Source: Daedaleopsis sinensis
Taxonomy: Eukaryota; Basidiomycota; Agaricomycetes; Polyporales; Polyporaceae
Assembly: GCA_033807695.1 (NCBI GenBank)
Contig: CM066303.1
Location: 2,232,001-2,296,000, forward strand
Direction: 5' to 3'
Length of the DNA: 64,000 nt
Shown: one piece after another, positions 49,243 to 59,562 of the stretch
Numbering within the stretch: the stretch's first letter is position 1
Layout: every line of letters starts with the position of its first letter
Translations under genes and position numbers: made by a program
Notes under the pieces: model-generated
The model's database searches: none
The model's input: only the letters and a program-made list of their open reading frames with translations
What the model was told of the DNA's origin: nothing

Positions 49243-52200
49243 CTAAATATCATCGTCAGACTCGTCAAAGCGTACCCATTCAGCAGCTTGATAGCGTTTG
49301 GTCGGTAAGCGCCGCCGTTTTCCCACCCGCAACGCTTCTACCTCTGCTCCAACCGGTTCCTCACCCACGCTATCATCCGGTTCATCTCCAGGAACCTCGA
49401 CGTCCTCATCAGAGTCCGAGTAGGAGCCGCCATCTGGAGACAGGAGATCGGCCGCAGTAGCAGAGTCCAAGATTGTCCCTTCAATGCTGGACAGTTTCGT
49501 GGCGGAGTCCTCATCGACCTCGCGCTCGCCCATCGGATCCTCGCTGTCCTCCGGGAACGTGCCGTCAACCCCAGTCGGGGTTTCCGAAGTGTTGTGTCCT
49601 GAGGTGATCTCGGTGTAGAACACCGGCTCTGTCACTCTGAGCTCGTTGAGGGCCTGACGTGCCTCGAGGCTCGTCAAGCTCTCGAACGACATATTGAAAC
49701 GCCCAGCACTACAGAGACGGAATGCCTAGCCGGGAAACGTAAGTTCAAGTCCATCCGTGAGAACAGAAGCATGCCACTCACCTTCTTGACGATGTCTGCC
49801 TTGTTCACGGCCTTGTAACCGTCCACCATCCACTTGACTGATCGATCTCGTAGCACACCGATGTTCTTCTGGAGATGTACGGCTTCTGGGAGGACACCGT
49901 TCTTGATCTGTGCAAGCATCTCGTCAACAACATCAGCATGCGACGATTTTTTTATGGCCATCTTCAACAGCTTTTGGATGCCAACGTCACAGGCCTGGAG
50001 GAGGGGTGTGCAGCCGCCAGGTACGTAGATGACGATGATCCAAACATATTCTTTCTTCATCCACATCCGGAACTCCTCTGACCGGTGTACTGACCACACA
50101 TCTATGTTCCAGATGCATCGCTGGGTTGGGCGGTTGTGGAAGGATCGCCAGTGGTCGAAGTACGGTGCAAGGATGAAGATGACGTACGTCTTCATGGTGC
50201 TCAGTGTCGACCAGTATGTCTTCGTCTTGGACACTTCGAACCGGAACCCGAGCTTGACTGCCTCTTCGTATGCTCGCGTGCCCGGTTGGGGCAATGATTT
50301 CTTCTCATCCTGCCCTTGGTAGATTGCCTGAAAGGGTAGCACCTCGCCGCTAGCCGAGACACCCACAAAGAGCGTGAAGGCTCGCTTCTCATCTGCTCCT
50401 ACCACAGCGACCTGCTTTGAGTTCGTCGGCGCCCAGGTGAGTTTGTTCCCCGCTGAGTAGAGGACCTGAGTTTGATCGGAGTTGACGATGAAGCAGGGGT
50501 ATGCAATGTCCTCGTCGCGAGCGGTTACTGCGTTACGAAGGAAGAACTTCCGACAGACATCTTCAACATCTTTAGGAAACTTGTGGCCTGCTCGGGTACA
50601 GCGACGTATGGACCACCCAAGATGACGCTTGAGGAACCGCCGGACGTAGAGCTCGGGGCACTGGAAGTGCTTCCCATGCTTGTCGACCTTCTCGAAAACC
50701 TCGGGCGCATGGTGAGTGATCATCGCAATCATGATTCCTCGGATTGTCGTGATGTCAAGGGCTACGCTTGTGTCTCGCAGGTCGCGCAACTGCTGTATGA
50801 TCTCTTGAACGAGTTCGGGGTAGTCGCGCTGTCACAGACTGTAAGTGCGCTATTCTTCCTTCCCTGCCATGACTCTGCCAGTGTGTACTTACCAAGATCG
50901 TCTTCCTCGTATTGTCGAATCCTTGGCGATACCCCCGACTCACACGTCTCAACACGTTCTCCTTCCATACCAGTTGACCCGCAACAGATCGATCGCGCCA
51001 CTCGCTTATGCGCTGGGGGTGGAGGTCCTTGAAGAGAACCGGGCTCTGCTTTTTGAGCCGTCTGACGATGTCGGCAGGGCTGAATGGGAACCCGACAGTA
51101 CGTGCTGCCTCATTGATCATCGTCCAGAGATGTGGAGCTTGCCAGTTGACCCGGGTCGACAGCTGATGGGGACCTTCACGCGGAGGACGTGTTCTCTTGC
51201 GGCCCTCACGCTGGACGTGCTTGAATTCACGGTACGGGCGTGACGATTCCGCGAGGGTCGGTAAGGTAGCCGTCGACACATCATCCCGCTCACGCAGACG
51301 CTGACGCTGTTGGATAAATACATATCGTGTCATGTCAGTGCTCGTAAGACGGCTATCGCTTTGCTCACCTTCGCGGATCGTGGGTCTCCCTCTGAACTGG
51401 TCTGTCCTGCGTCGGCCTGCCTGGCCGCCTTCATGCGTGCGCGAGACTTGCGCTTGCGCTCCCGTGCGTTGACCCGCTTTGCGAGCTTCAGCTTGTCCTT
51501 CCTCCGTTGCTGTTCTTCTTCCTGTTCCCTTCGCAGCTCAGCATCCCGGAGGTTGTCACGCTGACGTCGCTCTTCACGTTCCTCGGGCGTTAGCAAAGGG
51601 CGGAAGGCCAAGATTGACACCTGCTTCTTGTTCTGGAACGTCGCATGGTTGTGGGATAGACGGTCGTCATGTAGCCTGTTGGCAGACACATTCGAACGTG
51701 AAGCTTGAGGCGGTGGCTCAGGTGCGTCACTGTCACTGTCACTAGAGGGCTCGGAGTCTGACTCGGTGCTGCTGGTGTACAGACTCCCGGTATCACCGTC
51801 ATCCGAGCAGCCACTGCTCGCATAGGGCCTGGGAGAGACCGACGAGGTGCTGTGTTCACTACCAGGTGGGAGCTCTGAGCTTGAGGCTGCTTCTTCGCGG
51901 TCACTATCGATGCTTGCTGACACGTCTGAGCGGCCTTCGTAGGTGAACGTAAACTTGAAGTCGTGGGCCTCTCCATCAAATGCTTCGAAGGGCAGTTGGT
52001 CTTCGCTGATTTGCTACAGAAGGTGAGAGTCAATGACGATCAGCTACGATCTCAGACAGGTCACGGTGCGACCATAACTTGAAGCTCACATATTGCATTT
52101 GAACAGATAGCACCCGGTACGCAAATGTCATCCGCTCGAGGACAAGTGCGTTCTTGTCACGAAAAGGGAGCAGGGCAACAGTTTCCGGAGCATAGTGGTG

Positions 52201-53322
52201 TGCCAAAGCGTTCAAGGACAGCACCGCACACGAATGGTTGTCGTACTGCCTCGTGCAAGGTAAGTCGCTGACAGTGACGTTGATTGCCGCGTCTGACATA
52301 TCGCCCATTCCTCCTTCACGCTCGTTCCCTTCCTGTAGAAGCCGGGACAGCCACCATACGAAAGCCTCTTTGACAGGGGTAGGGATGCGTCGCCCCTGAG
52401 GGTCACCGAAGCGAACCACTTGCGCGTTCGTATCGAGAACGAAGGCGACATAATGGTTACCTCGGATGTGGACCAGCCCTCCGACGGAGTCTGCAAGACC
52501 ATGGGACAGATCATGCTCAACCTTCCGCAAAAATGTGTATGCTGCTTTTGTATGGTAGTCGTCTGGGTGCTGATGGGCTTGTAGAACGTGGTTGGCGAAC
52601 TCCAGATCAACAAGTAGGTGGGGGAATTCGTAGTCCCACGAAGATGCTCGGATCTCCTCGTGGATAGCATGGATTTGGTCGGCCACATGGCACCCCGCAA
52701 GCCAATCGAACGAGAGGTACGTAGTGAGAGATTCCAAGGTGACACCACTCATCTCTGGTCCGTGCAGAGTCTCCTTCCACCGCGCACCGTGTAGCAGCTC
52801 CATCACATCTTTCTTCATCTTCGCACCTTCCAGAAAACCACGACTTTGTGAGTCCATCCAGGTGACGGCCTTCTTCCATGCTGCTTGTGCAATTTGAGCC
52901 GCTAACGCATCCGCCCAGTATGTTAGGACCCAGATGGGCAGTCGTCGACCTTGCTCGCCATCCGAGAGGTGTGCCGGGATGACAGAACCATCTCGGCTCA
53001 GTCCTCGTCCATGCTTGACCTGGTCCACGAGCTCCCGGATGACAGATGCTGGAGGAAGGGGCCATCGGGGTAAGAGCTCGCTTGGTAGGAAATCGAGGTC
53101 CGGCGGATCAGCAGAGAACCATAGAGAGCCATGCTTCTGCTTCTCTTCGATGGAAGAGACGCCGCGCGGCAGGTTTTTGAATTGCAGCAGAGCGACGACT
53201 GAGCCGGTACTTGGAGGTAGGAGAGCAGCATGGCAATCCAATGGGATGTGCAGTTCTAAGCAGAAGTCGTCGGTGTTGGAGGTGAGATCGTCCGAGTCAA
53301 CATCGGCAATGGTGATGTCCAT
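49243..53322 (-). CDS. Ulp1-type (C48) protease fused to DDE_1 (pogo-type) transposase
   Basis: Exons 53322-52048, 52013-51369, 51306-50893, 50828-49782 and 49725-49243 have lengths that are all multiples of three and give 1287 residues. Residues 1-425 hold a C48 cysteine protease: HIRGNHYVAFVLD (His290), VRFGDPQGR (Asp307), Gln359 and YDNHSCAVLSLNAL (Cys365). Residues 426-670 are Ser/Asp-rich, then a basic coiled coil. A helix-turn-helix-like block follows (VGFPFSPADIVRRLKKQSPV, then RISEWRDRSVAGQLVW). The DDE_1 domain has FIVNSDQTQVLYS (Asp896), WNIDVWSVHRSEEF (Asp1021) and PGGCTPLLQACDVGIQ (Asp1059). The C terminus is acidic (DESDDDI). Ulp1 proteases cleave SUMO-like proteins; the protease here might act on the transposase itself or on host SUMO, which is inference. 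Both catalytic sets look complete. Confidence 0.88.
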
Positions 53323-53667
53323 GGTAGTGTAGACGGCGGCGTAAGGAGTGAAGCCCAAAGACGACTCACGACTTGAAGCTTCAGCCCCTGAAGCCTAGTT
53401 GAAGTCACGCCGGCGTGGCCCGCTTGAATACAACTCTAGTTCTAGACCACTTAGTAGTGAATATAACATCTTAATATTGTCTGCTACTTAGTCAACTATA
53501 GCACGCAGTATGGATCACACGCTGCTAGAGTACTGAGTCTCGGACCCCGGGCCCGTACCCGCCCTTCGGTCCGCCTCTCCCTGCCTCTCCTCCTTATCCT
53601 GTCACAGGTCACACCAGTAGCCGCCGGATGGCTGGATCCTATCAGGTCGGTCACACCTTCAACGCCT

Positions 53668-53692
53668 CGCCGCTATGCTCTGATCTATACAG
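53668..53692. repeat. Right terminal inverted repeat
   Basis: 25 bp, exact reverse complement of 49048-49072, followed by TA at 53693-53694. Confidence 0.9.
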
Positions 53693-53887
53693 TAGTAGAT
53701 GCTAACAGTGCGCCATCACACTACGCAGTACTAGCATCAACTGCTTACCGATATCCGTAACCCCGGGCCGTTACATAATCATCACCCTCCCGCTGAGCGC
53801 CCGCACGTCCTTCAGGCAAGTTCAGTGACTACACTGTCTTTGCGTGTATCTACGAATGAGACCTTACTAGGTACTGCACGTCTAAGG

Positions 53888-54360
53888 TGTTAAGGTTATA
53901 CGAGCAGCTAAGCGAGTAAGCAGACTCCTTTATTAGTCTCACGCGTTCAATAGAAGAACGAGTTATCATTAGCTACCTAAGCGTTGCCTAAGCGAGTAAG
54001 CAGGACTTTAAGTATTAGTCCGTATACAAATATAAGTAATGGAATGATAACGCTGTGCGATAATGGAGCTCACCTCACGCGTTCAATAGAAGAACAAGTG
54101 AGGGAACTCCTCTGCAGACCCTCGCTTATATAGATGGTCTCCAACCCAATAAGAGCGTGCAGAACGAGGAGTAGTTGTAAGTAAAAGTGATCTTGAACCG
54201 TGGGAAGGAGTTTACAGAAAACGTTCATTGGCGCTTCGAGTACCTAAAGAGGAGGCGGCGTGCATCCACTGTTGCCAGGGCCCTACTAGGTCGCTCCGCG
54301 GGTTTTGACTCCACGAGGACGAGGCCCGGGTGGTGTCAGTGTGCACCGTCAACCTCAACA
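53888..54360 (-). repeat. 3' LTR of a Ty1/copia element
   Basis: 473 bp bounded by TGTTAAGGTT at 53888 and AACCTCAACA at 54360, an imperfect terminal inverted repeat of the TG...CA type. On the minus strand a polypurine tract (TTTTGAGGGGGCG) sits immediately before the LTR start, as expected. Inside are repeated words (AGCGAGTAAGCAG, CGCGTTCAATAGAAGAAC) and a TATATAG box near 54128. The lower boundary is inferred from the terminal repeat. Confidence 0.7.
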
Positions 54361-56644
54361 CGCCCCCTCAAAACGCGCGGAGCCCAAACAGCTCCTGCAG
54401 GTGTGTGATCTTCGCGCACTTGAGTGCCTTCGTGAATGCATCTGCGGGCATATCTTCTGTGCGTTGGTACCCGAGTAGTACTTGTTAATTTTCGAGCACC
54501 TCGTGGATGAAGTGAAAGTGTATATTGATATGCTTGGAGCGCGCGTGGAAAGTATTGTTCTTCGCTAGTTTGATAGCCAACTTGTTGTCCAAATAGAGCA
54601 GGACAGCGTGATTGGCGATGTCGGGATTGATGATCTCCGAGAGCAACCCGTGCAGCCAGATGGCCTCTTTGGTGGCATGCATGACGGCGATGTATTCCGC
54701 TTTGGTGGACGAGAGTGCGATAACATTTTGTTTCTTCACGGACCACGTGATTGCGCTGCCGTCCATGGACCATGGTGAAGACATAGCCGCGACGAGTTGG
54801 AAGTCCCCCAGTTGGTGTCGCTGTAGCTGACGAGTCCCTCGCGCGTGTGCCTGTACTCCAGCCAGAGCTCACGTGTTCCAATGAGATACTGGATGACACA
54901 TTCCAGAGCTTCTCAGTGTGCGCGACCCGGGTTGCTCATGAATGCGAGAGGCGGTGGACCGGGAATGCGATGTCCGGGCGTGTTCCCTGCGCGAGATACA
55001 TCAGTGATCCAACGCCTTCGCGATACGGCACGGTTGCCATGTCCGCGATTTCTTCGGAGGTTGTGGGGGATTGTGATTTGTCGAGGCGGGCGCCTGGGTC
55101 TAGCAGGGTGCTAATGGACTTGGCATCTTCCAGGTGCAGTCTTTTGATGATTGTGTCGATGTGTGATCTCTGCGCGAGGTGGAGTGGCGAGTTGCACACG
55201 ACTTTGATGCCAAGGATCCAACTGACATTTCCGATGTCCGTCATCTTGAAGTGGTTTTTGATGCCGCTTCGGAATTCCGCGATGTAGGCATCTGTTCCTG
55301 TAATTGCGAGGTTGTCGACGGAGGTGGCCACAATGGCCATGGAGGAGGAGGAGTTGTCGTGCCTGTAGAATACCGCGTGATCGGCCTCGCATTTGGTCAT
55401 ATCGAGCTGCATCATTGCTGTGTAATATGTCTTGTACCATCCGTGGCCGGCTTGGTGGAGTCCGTATAAGGTTTTATTCAGGCGACACATGAGACCCAAT
55501 TTGGCCGTGCCCGGCGGTTGTTCTATGTAGATGGTTTCCTCGAGCTCTCCATTGAGGTAAGCACTTTTGACATCCATTTGAATAATGTTCCAGCTGTTCC
55601 TGGCTGCGATGGAGAAGATTGTTTGCACGGATCCTAGGCGCGTGACTGGTGCGGATGTGTCGAAGTATTCTTGTCCAGGCTTTTGCTAGTAGCCTTTTGC
55701 GACCGCGCATGCCTTGTACTTCTCGACTTTTCCATCGGCGTCTCGTTTGATGTGGAACACAAACTTGGAGCCGATGATGTTTGCGCCACAAGGCTTCTCG
55801 ACGAGCTCGTACGTGCCGTGTTCACATAGATTGTCCATCTCGGTTTGGATCGCCTCTTCCCATTCCGCCCAGTCTGCGGACTCCCTCACTTGCGTGAGGG
55901 TGAGAGGCTCCTCTCCTGCTTCCATCAAGAGTGCTCGCACCTCCTCTTGGTTTGCGGTTGTGTCTGTGTTGTCGTCCTGCTTCAATTCGAGAGCGGCAAC
56001 AGCACCCATGATGTCGTCGGGGATCATTGCTGTGTCGCTGAAGATAGAACCTCGCATGCCTCGAGTCTTGCTCGTCTTGCCGTCGGCCGAGCCTAATCCG
56101 CTTTGGATATCACATAGTTTAGCGGAGGGCATTCTGATGCGATGGCCCCGTCCGGTGGGCTCTTCTGGAGGTGGTGCTTCAATCACCCCATGATCATTGT
56201 CACTCACTGAGCCGTCTTCAGTGTCCTGAGTGACCGGACCCGATGGGATGTCGACAGATTCTCTGCTCGTAGTGCTGTCGTCAGAAGTGTCGGCATCGTG
56301 GGATGACTCTGGTAGCGGGAGCTGGTCGTCGGGTGCATCGGGACTAGACATCGTGTCTATTGTCGCCCCCTCGCTTAGGACATCAAGCGGCGGAGCGGCT
56401 GTTGTTCCGTCTTCAAATATGACATTTCTTTCTGCGGTGACGTTTCGATTGTCGGGCCAGTAGACGAGGATCCCGTCTTTGTGTTGGGAGCTGAAACTGA
56501 TGAAGGAGCCCGATCGTGCTCGAGGATCGAGCTTGCCTGAGTGTTTGATGCAGATCCAGACACGTGTTCCGAACACTCGGTGATGGGCAGCACATGCATT
56601 TGGGCAGGTTCAGCACAGGCGCACACGCCCGACGCGACCCACTC
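54361..56644 (-). pseudogene. Ty1/copia retrotransposon pol, decayed and 5'-truncated
   Basis: Minus-strand blocks in copia order: integrase C-terminal part (FGTRVWICIKHSGKLDPRAR, GILVYWPDNRNVTAERNVIF), an acidic linker, reverse transcriptase (FHIKRDADGKVEKYKACAVA, IIQMDVKSAYLNGELEETIY, LNKTLYGLHQAGHGWYK) and RNase H (VIALSSTKAEYIAVMHATKE, LYLDNKLAIKLAKN). The RT catalytic YVDD box is changed to SVDN. In-frame stops occur after AVAKGY and HRLSHS, with a frame change soon after. The gag, protease and integrase core are missing: the element stops where the gypsy LTR begins at 56645. It cannot be autonomous. Confidence 0.85.
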
Positions 56645-56906
56645 TGTTAAGTTCACGCTTATCTCACGCCCTTGCCGTGACTCGTCCAAAGCCTATATTC
56701 TAGGTGACGGGTTACAGCGGTGGGTGGTGAGAGGTTGTCCTCCTCTCACCGACCCGTACATACTTTTATATACAACGATCCCGATACTGTACAGTACTAC
56801 TGAGACAATGGAACACCGGTCCAGGGCGTCTATCGCTACAGCGCCTATAGTACAATGTAGGGCGTCTAATAGTCCGTTAATAGCGGTATAGTACAAGTCC
56901 GTTACA
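56645..56906 (-). repeat. 3' LTR of the Ty3/gypsy element
   Basis: On the minus strand a polypurine tract (GAGAGGGGGAGGA) is followed directly by TGTAACGGACTTG at 56906, the LTR start. The other end is placed at 56645 because the minus strand there ends ...CTTAACA, giving TG...CA termini, and because copia coding begins at once beyond it. A TATATAAAAG promoter box lies near 56760-56770. The distal boundary is inferred. Confidence 0.6.
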
Positions 56907-56956
56907 TCCTCCCCCTCTCGACCAAGCCATGGTCGCACGCTTGAGTTCCAGCTCCT

Positions 56957-59347
56957 CTACGAGGCTGAAGCTTTAGACGTGGACGCGACAGGAGAGGTTC
57001 CAGCATCAGGGACTTCACCCATCTCGATGTCGTCATCGGGACGGGAGTAGTCGCGGGGCTGGGCGGATGCGAACACAATCTCATAAGACGGGACGTGCGC
57101 TCCGTATGCGTCGAGGCACACGTCGCTCGCCTTGCGCGGGTAGCGGGAGAACGTGGTCGTATAGAGGGCGCAGCCTTCGAGCGCGCATCGCGTGGCATGC
57201 GCGTACTCGCGAAGGGCGGCGCCGTCCCCGGGGGATGATGAGTGGGAGGCGATCCACGCCACGATGTGATGGTAGCGGATGTCGCGGCAGTCGAATGGGT
57301 AGGGTGCGGGCTCGTCGACGAGCATGCAGGCGTACTGCCCGCGCTCGACGATCCAGTCGTACGCACCCTCGAGGGAGAGTATCTCGATGGCCCCTCGGAA
57401 GAAGAGCGATTCCCCGAATCGCTCTCGCTGTCCAGGGGGCACCACGGGAAGGAGCGCGGATAGAAACGCTTCGGCGAGGACGTCGGGGCCGTGCGGCATG
57501 GCGAACTTGACGTTCGGCCTGGGGAGTCCCCCGAGCTTCGACCTCATGCCGATTGGCCACTGCTCGACCTCCTTGCCCGCGATGTGCGCCGTGATGAGGT
57601 CCGGACTGCCGAGTGATATGAGGGCCCGGTTAGAGCCGCAACGAGACCGGGTAAGCCATTTCTGGCTGTACTCGGCGGCCTCGGTGACAGCGGGGAGGAC
57701 GAACACGGGTGGGGGCTCGGTGGTCTCGGCAGAGGCAGCGGTTGTAGCGGGTGTGGAGGATGTCGACGCGGAGGGGGGAGCAATGGCGAGGCGCGGGGCA
57801 TGTGTCGAGGTCGATGCGGCGAGAGACGATTGATTATGGAGGATGGGGACGCGTCGTGCGCGGTGGGAAGGGACGAGATCCGCGAGGTTGTTGTTGTCGT
57901 CGTCGTCGTCGTCGCGAGTGGTGATGCCCGTGCGCATGTGTGAGTGATCGACGTTGTTCGTCCGCACGAGGTAGCGCAGCCCCTCGGAGCGGCGGACGGT
58001 GGTGTCTTGGCACAAGAACGTGATGCGGTTGTAAAGCCGCATCGCGTTCTCGTCGTGCTCGTTGACAGCGCGGAATCAGAGGTTGTGCGCTTGGTGGAGG
58101 GTGACGATCGGGAGGCCCTCCCATTCTCCACAGTTCGCCGCAAGGTCCGATGGAACCGTCTGGATGGGGCCTTTGCGCTTGGATGCCTTGCCGCGGGCTC
58201 GGGCGAGACGCTTATCCTCATTCTGTTCGGCCTCCTCTCCGCATTCGCTCTCGGCCCAAGCAGGGATGTCATACGGTACGATCCCGGTGTCGCCAGGGAC
58301 GCGCGCGCCCGACATTACGCGGTCGATCTCGACACCGGTATTCGCGGTGAGAAACCACTTGTACCAGGCGGAGTGGGGCTGGTTGTGGACAGATGGGTCG
58401 GGCTTGCCACCGGTGACGAACTCCGACGACAGCAGAGCGGTGTCATCGTGAGAGTTGTGGCGGGTCCTCGACCCAGCGCGGTCCGCGGGTTGTTCCTCGA
58501 GCTCGCGCGACCGCTTGCGGGACGCCGCAGAGTCACTGTTCACCGCCGGAGTCATGACGACGTCACGGTCCGCTGCGGGCTCGATGGCGGGAGCCGTCAG
58601 GCCCGAGGGACCGGCGTTCGCGGAAGCATTGCCGGTGGGGATGGCGGCGGGCTGGCGCGACGTATTTGTGGTAGGGGGAGCGGCCGGGCGCCTGGGCGGG
58701 GCGGGATCCTCGGCCTGGCGCCGCGGCGCTGTAGATGCGTGGCTGGGCTCGCGCGCGGAGTCGTAGCGCGGCTCGCGCGGGGCGGGGTAGGAGCGGTGGT
58801 GTTGCGGGAGCGGGATAGGCGGGGGGCGCTGTCGGATCAATTCCGATTCGCGACGCGCGACCTCGGCTTCGCGCTCTCGGAGCCGCTGCTCTCGGCGGCG
58901 GGAGTCGCGCGCCTCGTCTTCGAGCGTGGCGTTGCGCGACGAGAGGTCCCGAATGCGTGCATTCAGAGCCTCAATTGTTTCACGCGACGCTTCGTAGGCC
59001 GCCTGCCACGCATTGTGGTCAGGCGCCTGCGGGGCGATGGGGGCGCTTGCATGGGGGAAGGGAGCCGGGGCGACGTACGCCTGATTGGGGTGGCCGTACG
59101 GGACCGCGGCGGGATGATAAAAGAACTGGGGGGGCTGCATCACGGGTTGCGCGCCCGGAGGAGGTAGAGGCGGGGTGTCATGTCCGGCCCCTCCCCCTCT
59201 GGACACGCTTGCCGAGTCCGAGCTGTTCCAGGACGCCGACGGCGTTCCCCAGCTCGTTGGAATCGATTGGCTTGAGGAGCCCCAGGACGACACGCGCGAC
59301 GCTGAGGCGTCGGGCGAGTTGTCCATGCGGCCGGGTTGAGATGACAT
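56957..59347 (-). pseudogene. Extra ORF downstream of gypsy pol, interrupted by one TGA
   Basis: One frame of 797 codons with a single in-frame TGA at 58078-58076; both sides are read in the same frame (…VTLHQAHNL, stop, FRAVNEHD…). The first part is Pro/Ser/Ala-rich with a coiled coil (ALNARIRDLSSRNATLEDEA, RREQRLREREAEVARRES) and a basic KASKRKG patch. The second part has conserved-looking SLEGAYDWIVERGQYACMLV, APYPFDCRDIRYHHIVAWI and an acidic DDDDDDNNN run. I recall similar proteins linked to gypsy elements in mushrooms, some gag-like. There is no zinc knuckle, and no signal peptide or membrane span to suggest an envelope. Function unknown. The 215 bp between it and pol (59348-59562) hold no feature. 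Confidence 0.65.
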
Positions 59348-59562
59348 TTTGAGTTTTAAGCGAGGGGGCGGGGTGGGAGTCGATGGGGAAGCGAAGAAAG
59401 AGATGTGGCGGATTCAAAGTCCACTGACGCTGAAGTGTGGCACCAGGTCCGTGCGCACGGTCGTTGCCGTGCACGTGCTCGGGGCGCGGCCTGCGGCCCG
59501 TCTTGGCCGGACATCGGCAACCACCGAGCGTGGCGGAGTTTGCCGATGAGTTGAACTCATGT

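Larger units (their letters stand above)
49048..53692 (-). mobile_element. Intact pogo-like DNA transposon encoding an Ulp1-protease/DDE transposase fusion
   Basis: The element is 4645 bp. Its ends are perfect 25-bp inverted repeats (49048-49072 and 53668-53692), starting CTGTATAGATCAGAGC when read inward from each end, and each is flanked by TA, the target-site duplication expected for Tc1/mariner/pogo transposons. The single five-exon gene inside (minus strand, 53322-49243) is open throughout. Subterminal GGTCACA words occur twice near each end (49073, 49124; 53607, 53649), all on the same strand. Gene, ends and target site all agree, so this looks like a recently inserted, potentially autonomous copy. 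Confidence 0.88.

Noticed and set aside
51924..52030. Stop after the protease part as evidence for two separate genes
   Set aside because: The stop lies in a 34-bp GT-AG intron (52047-52014); removing it joins the two parts in phase, and all five exons of the fusion are multiples of three. The intron is shorter than usual, so RNA evidence is still desirable.
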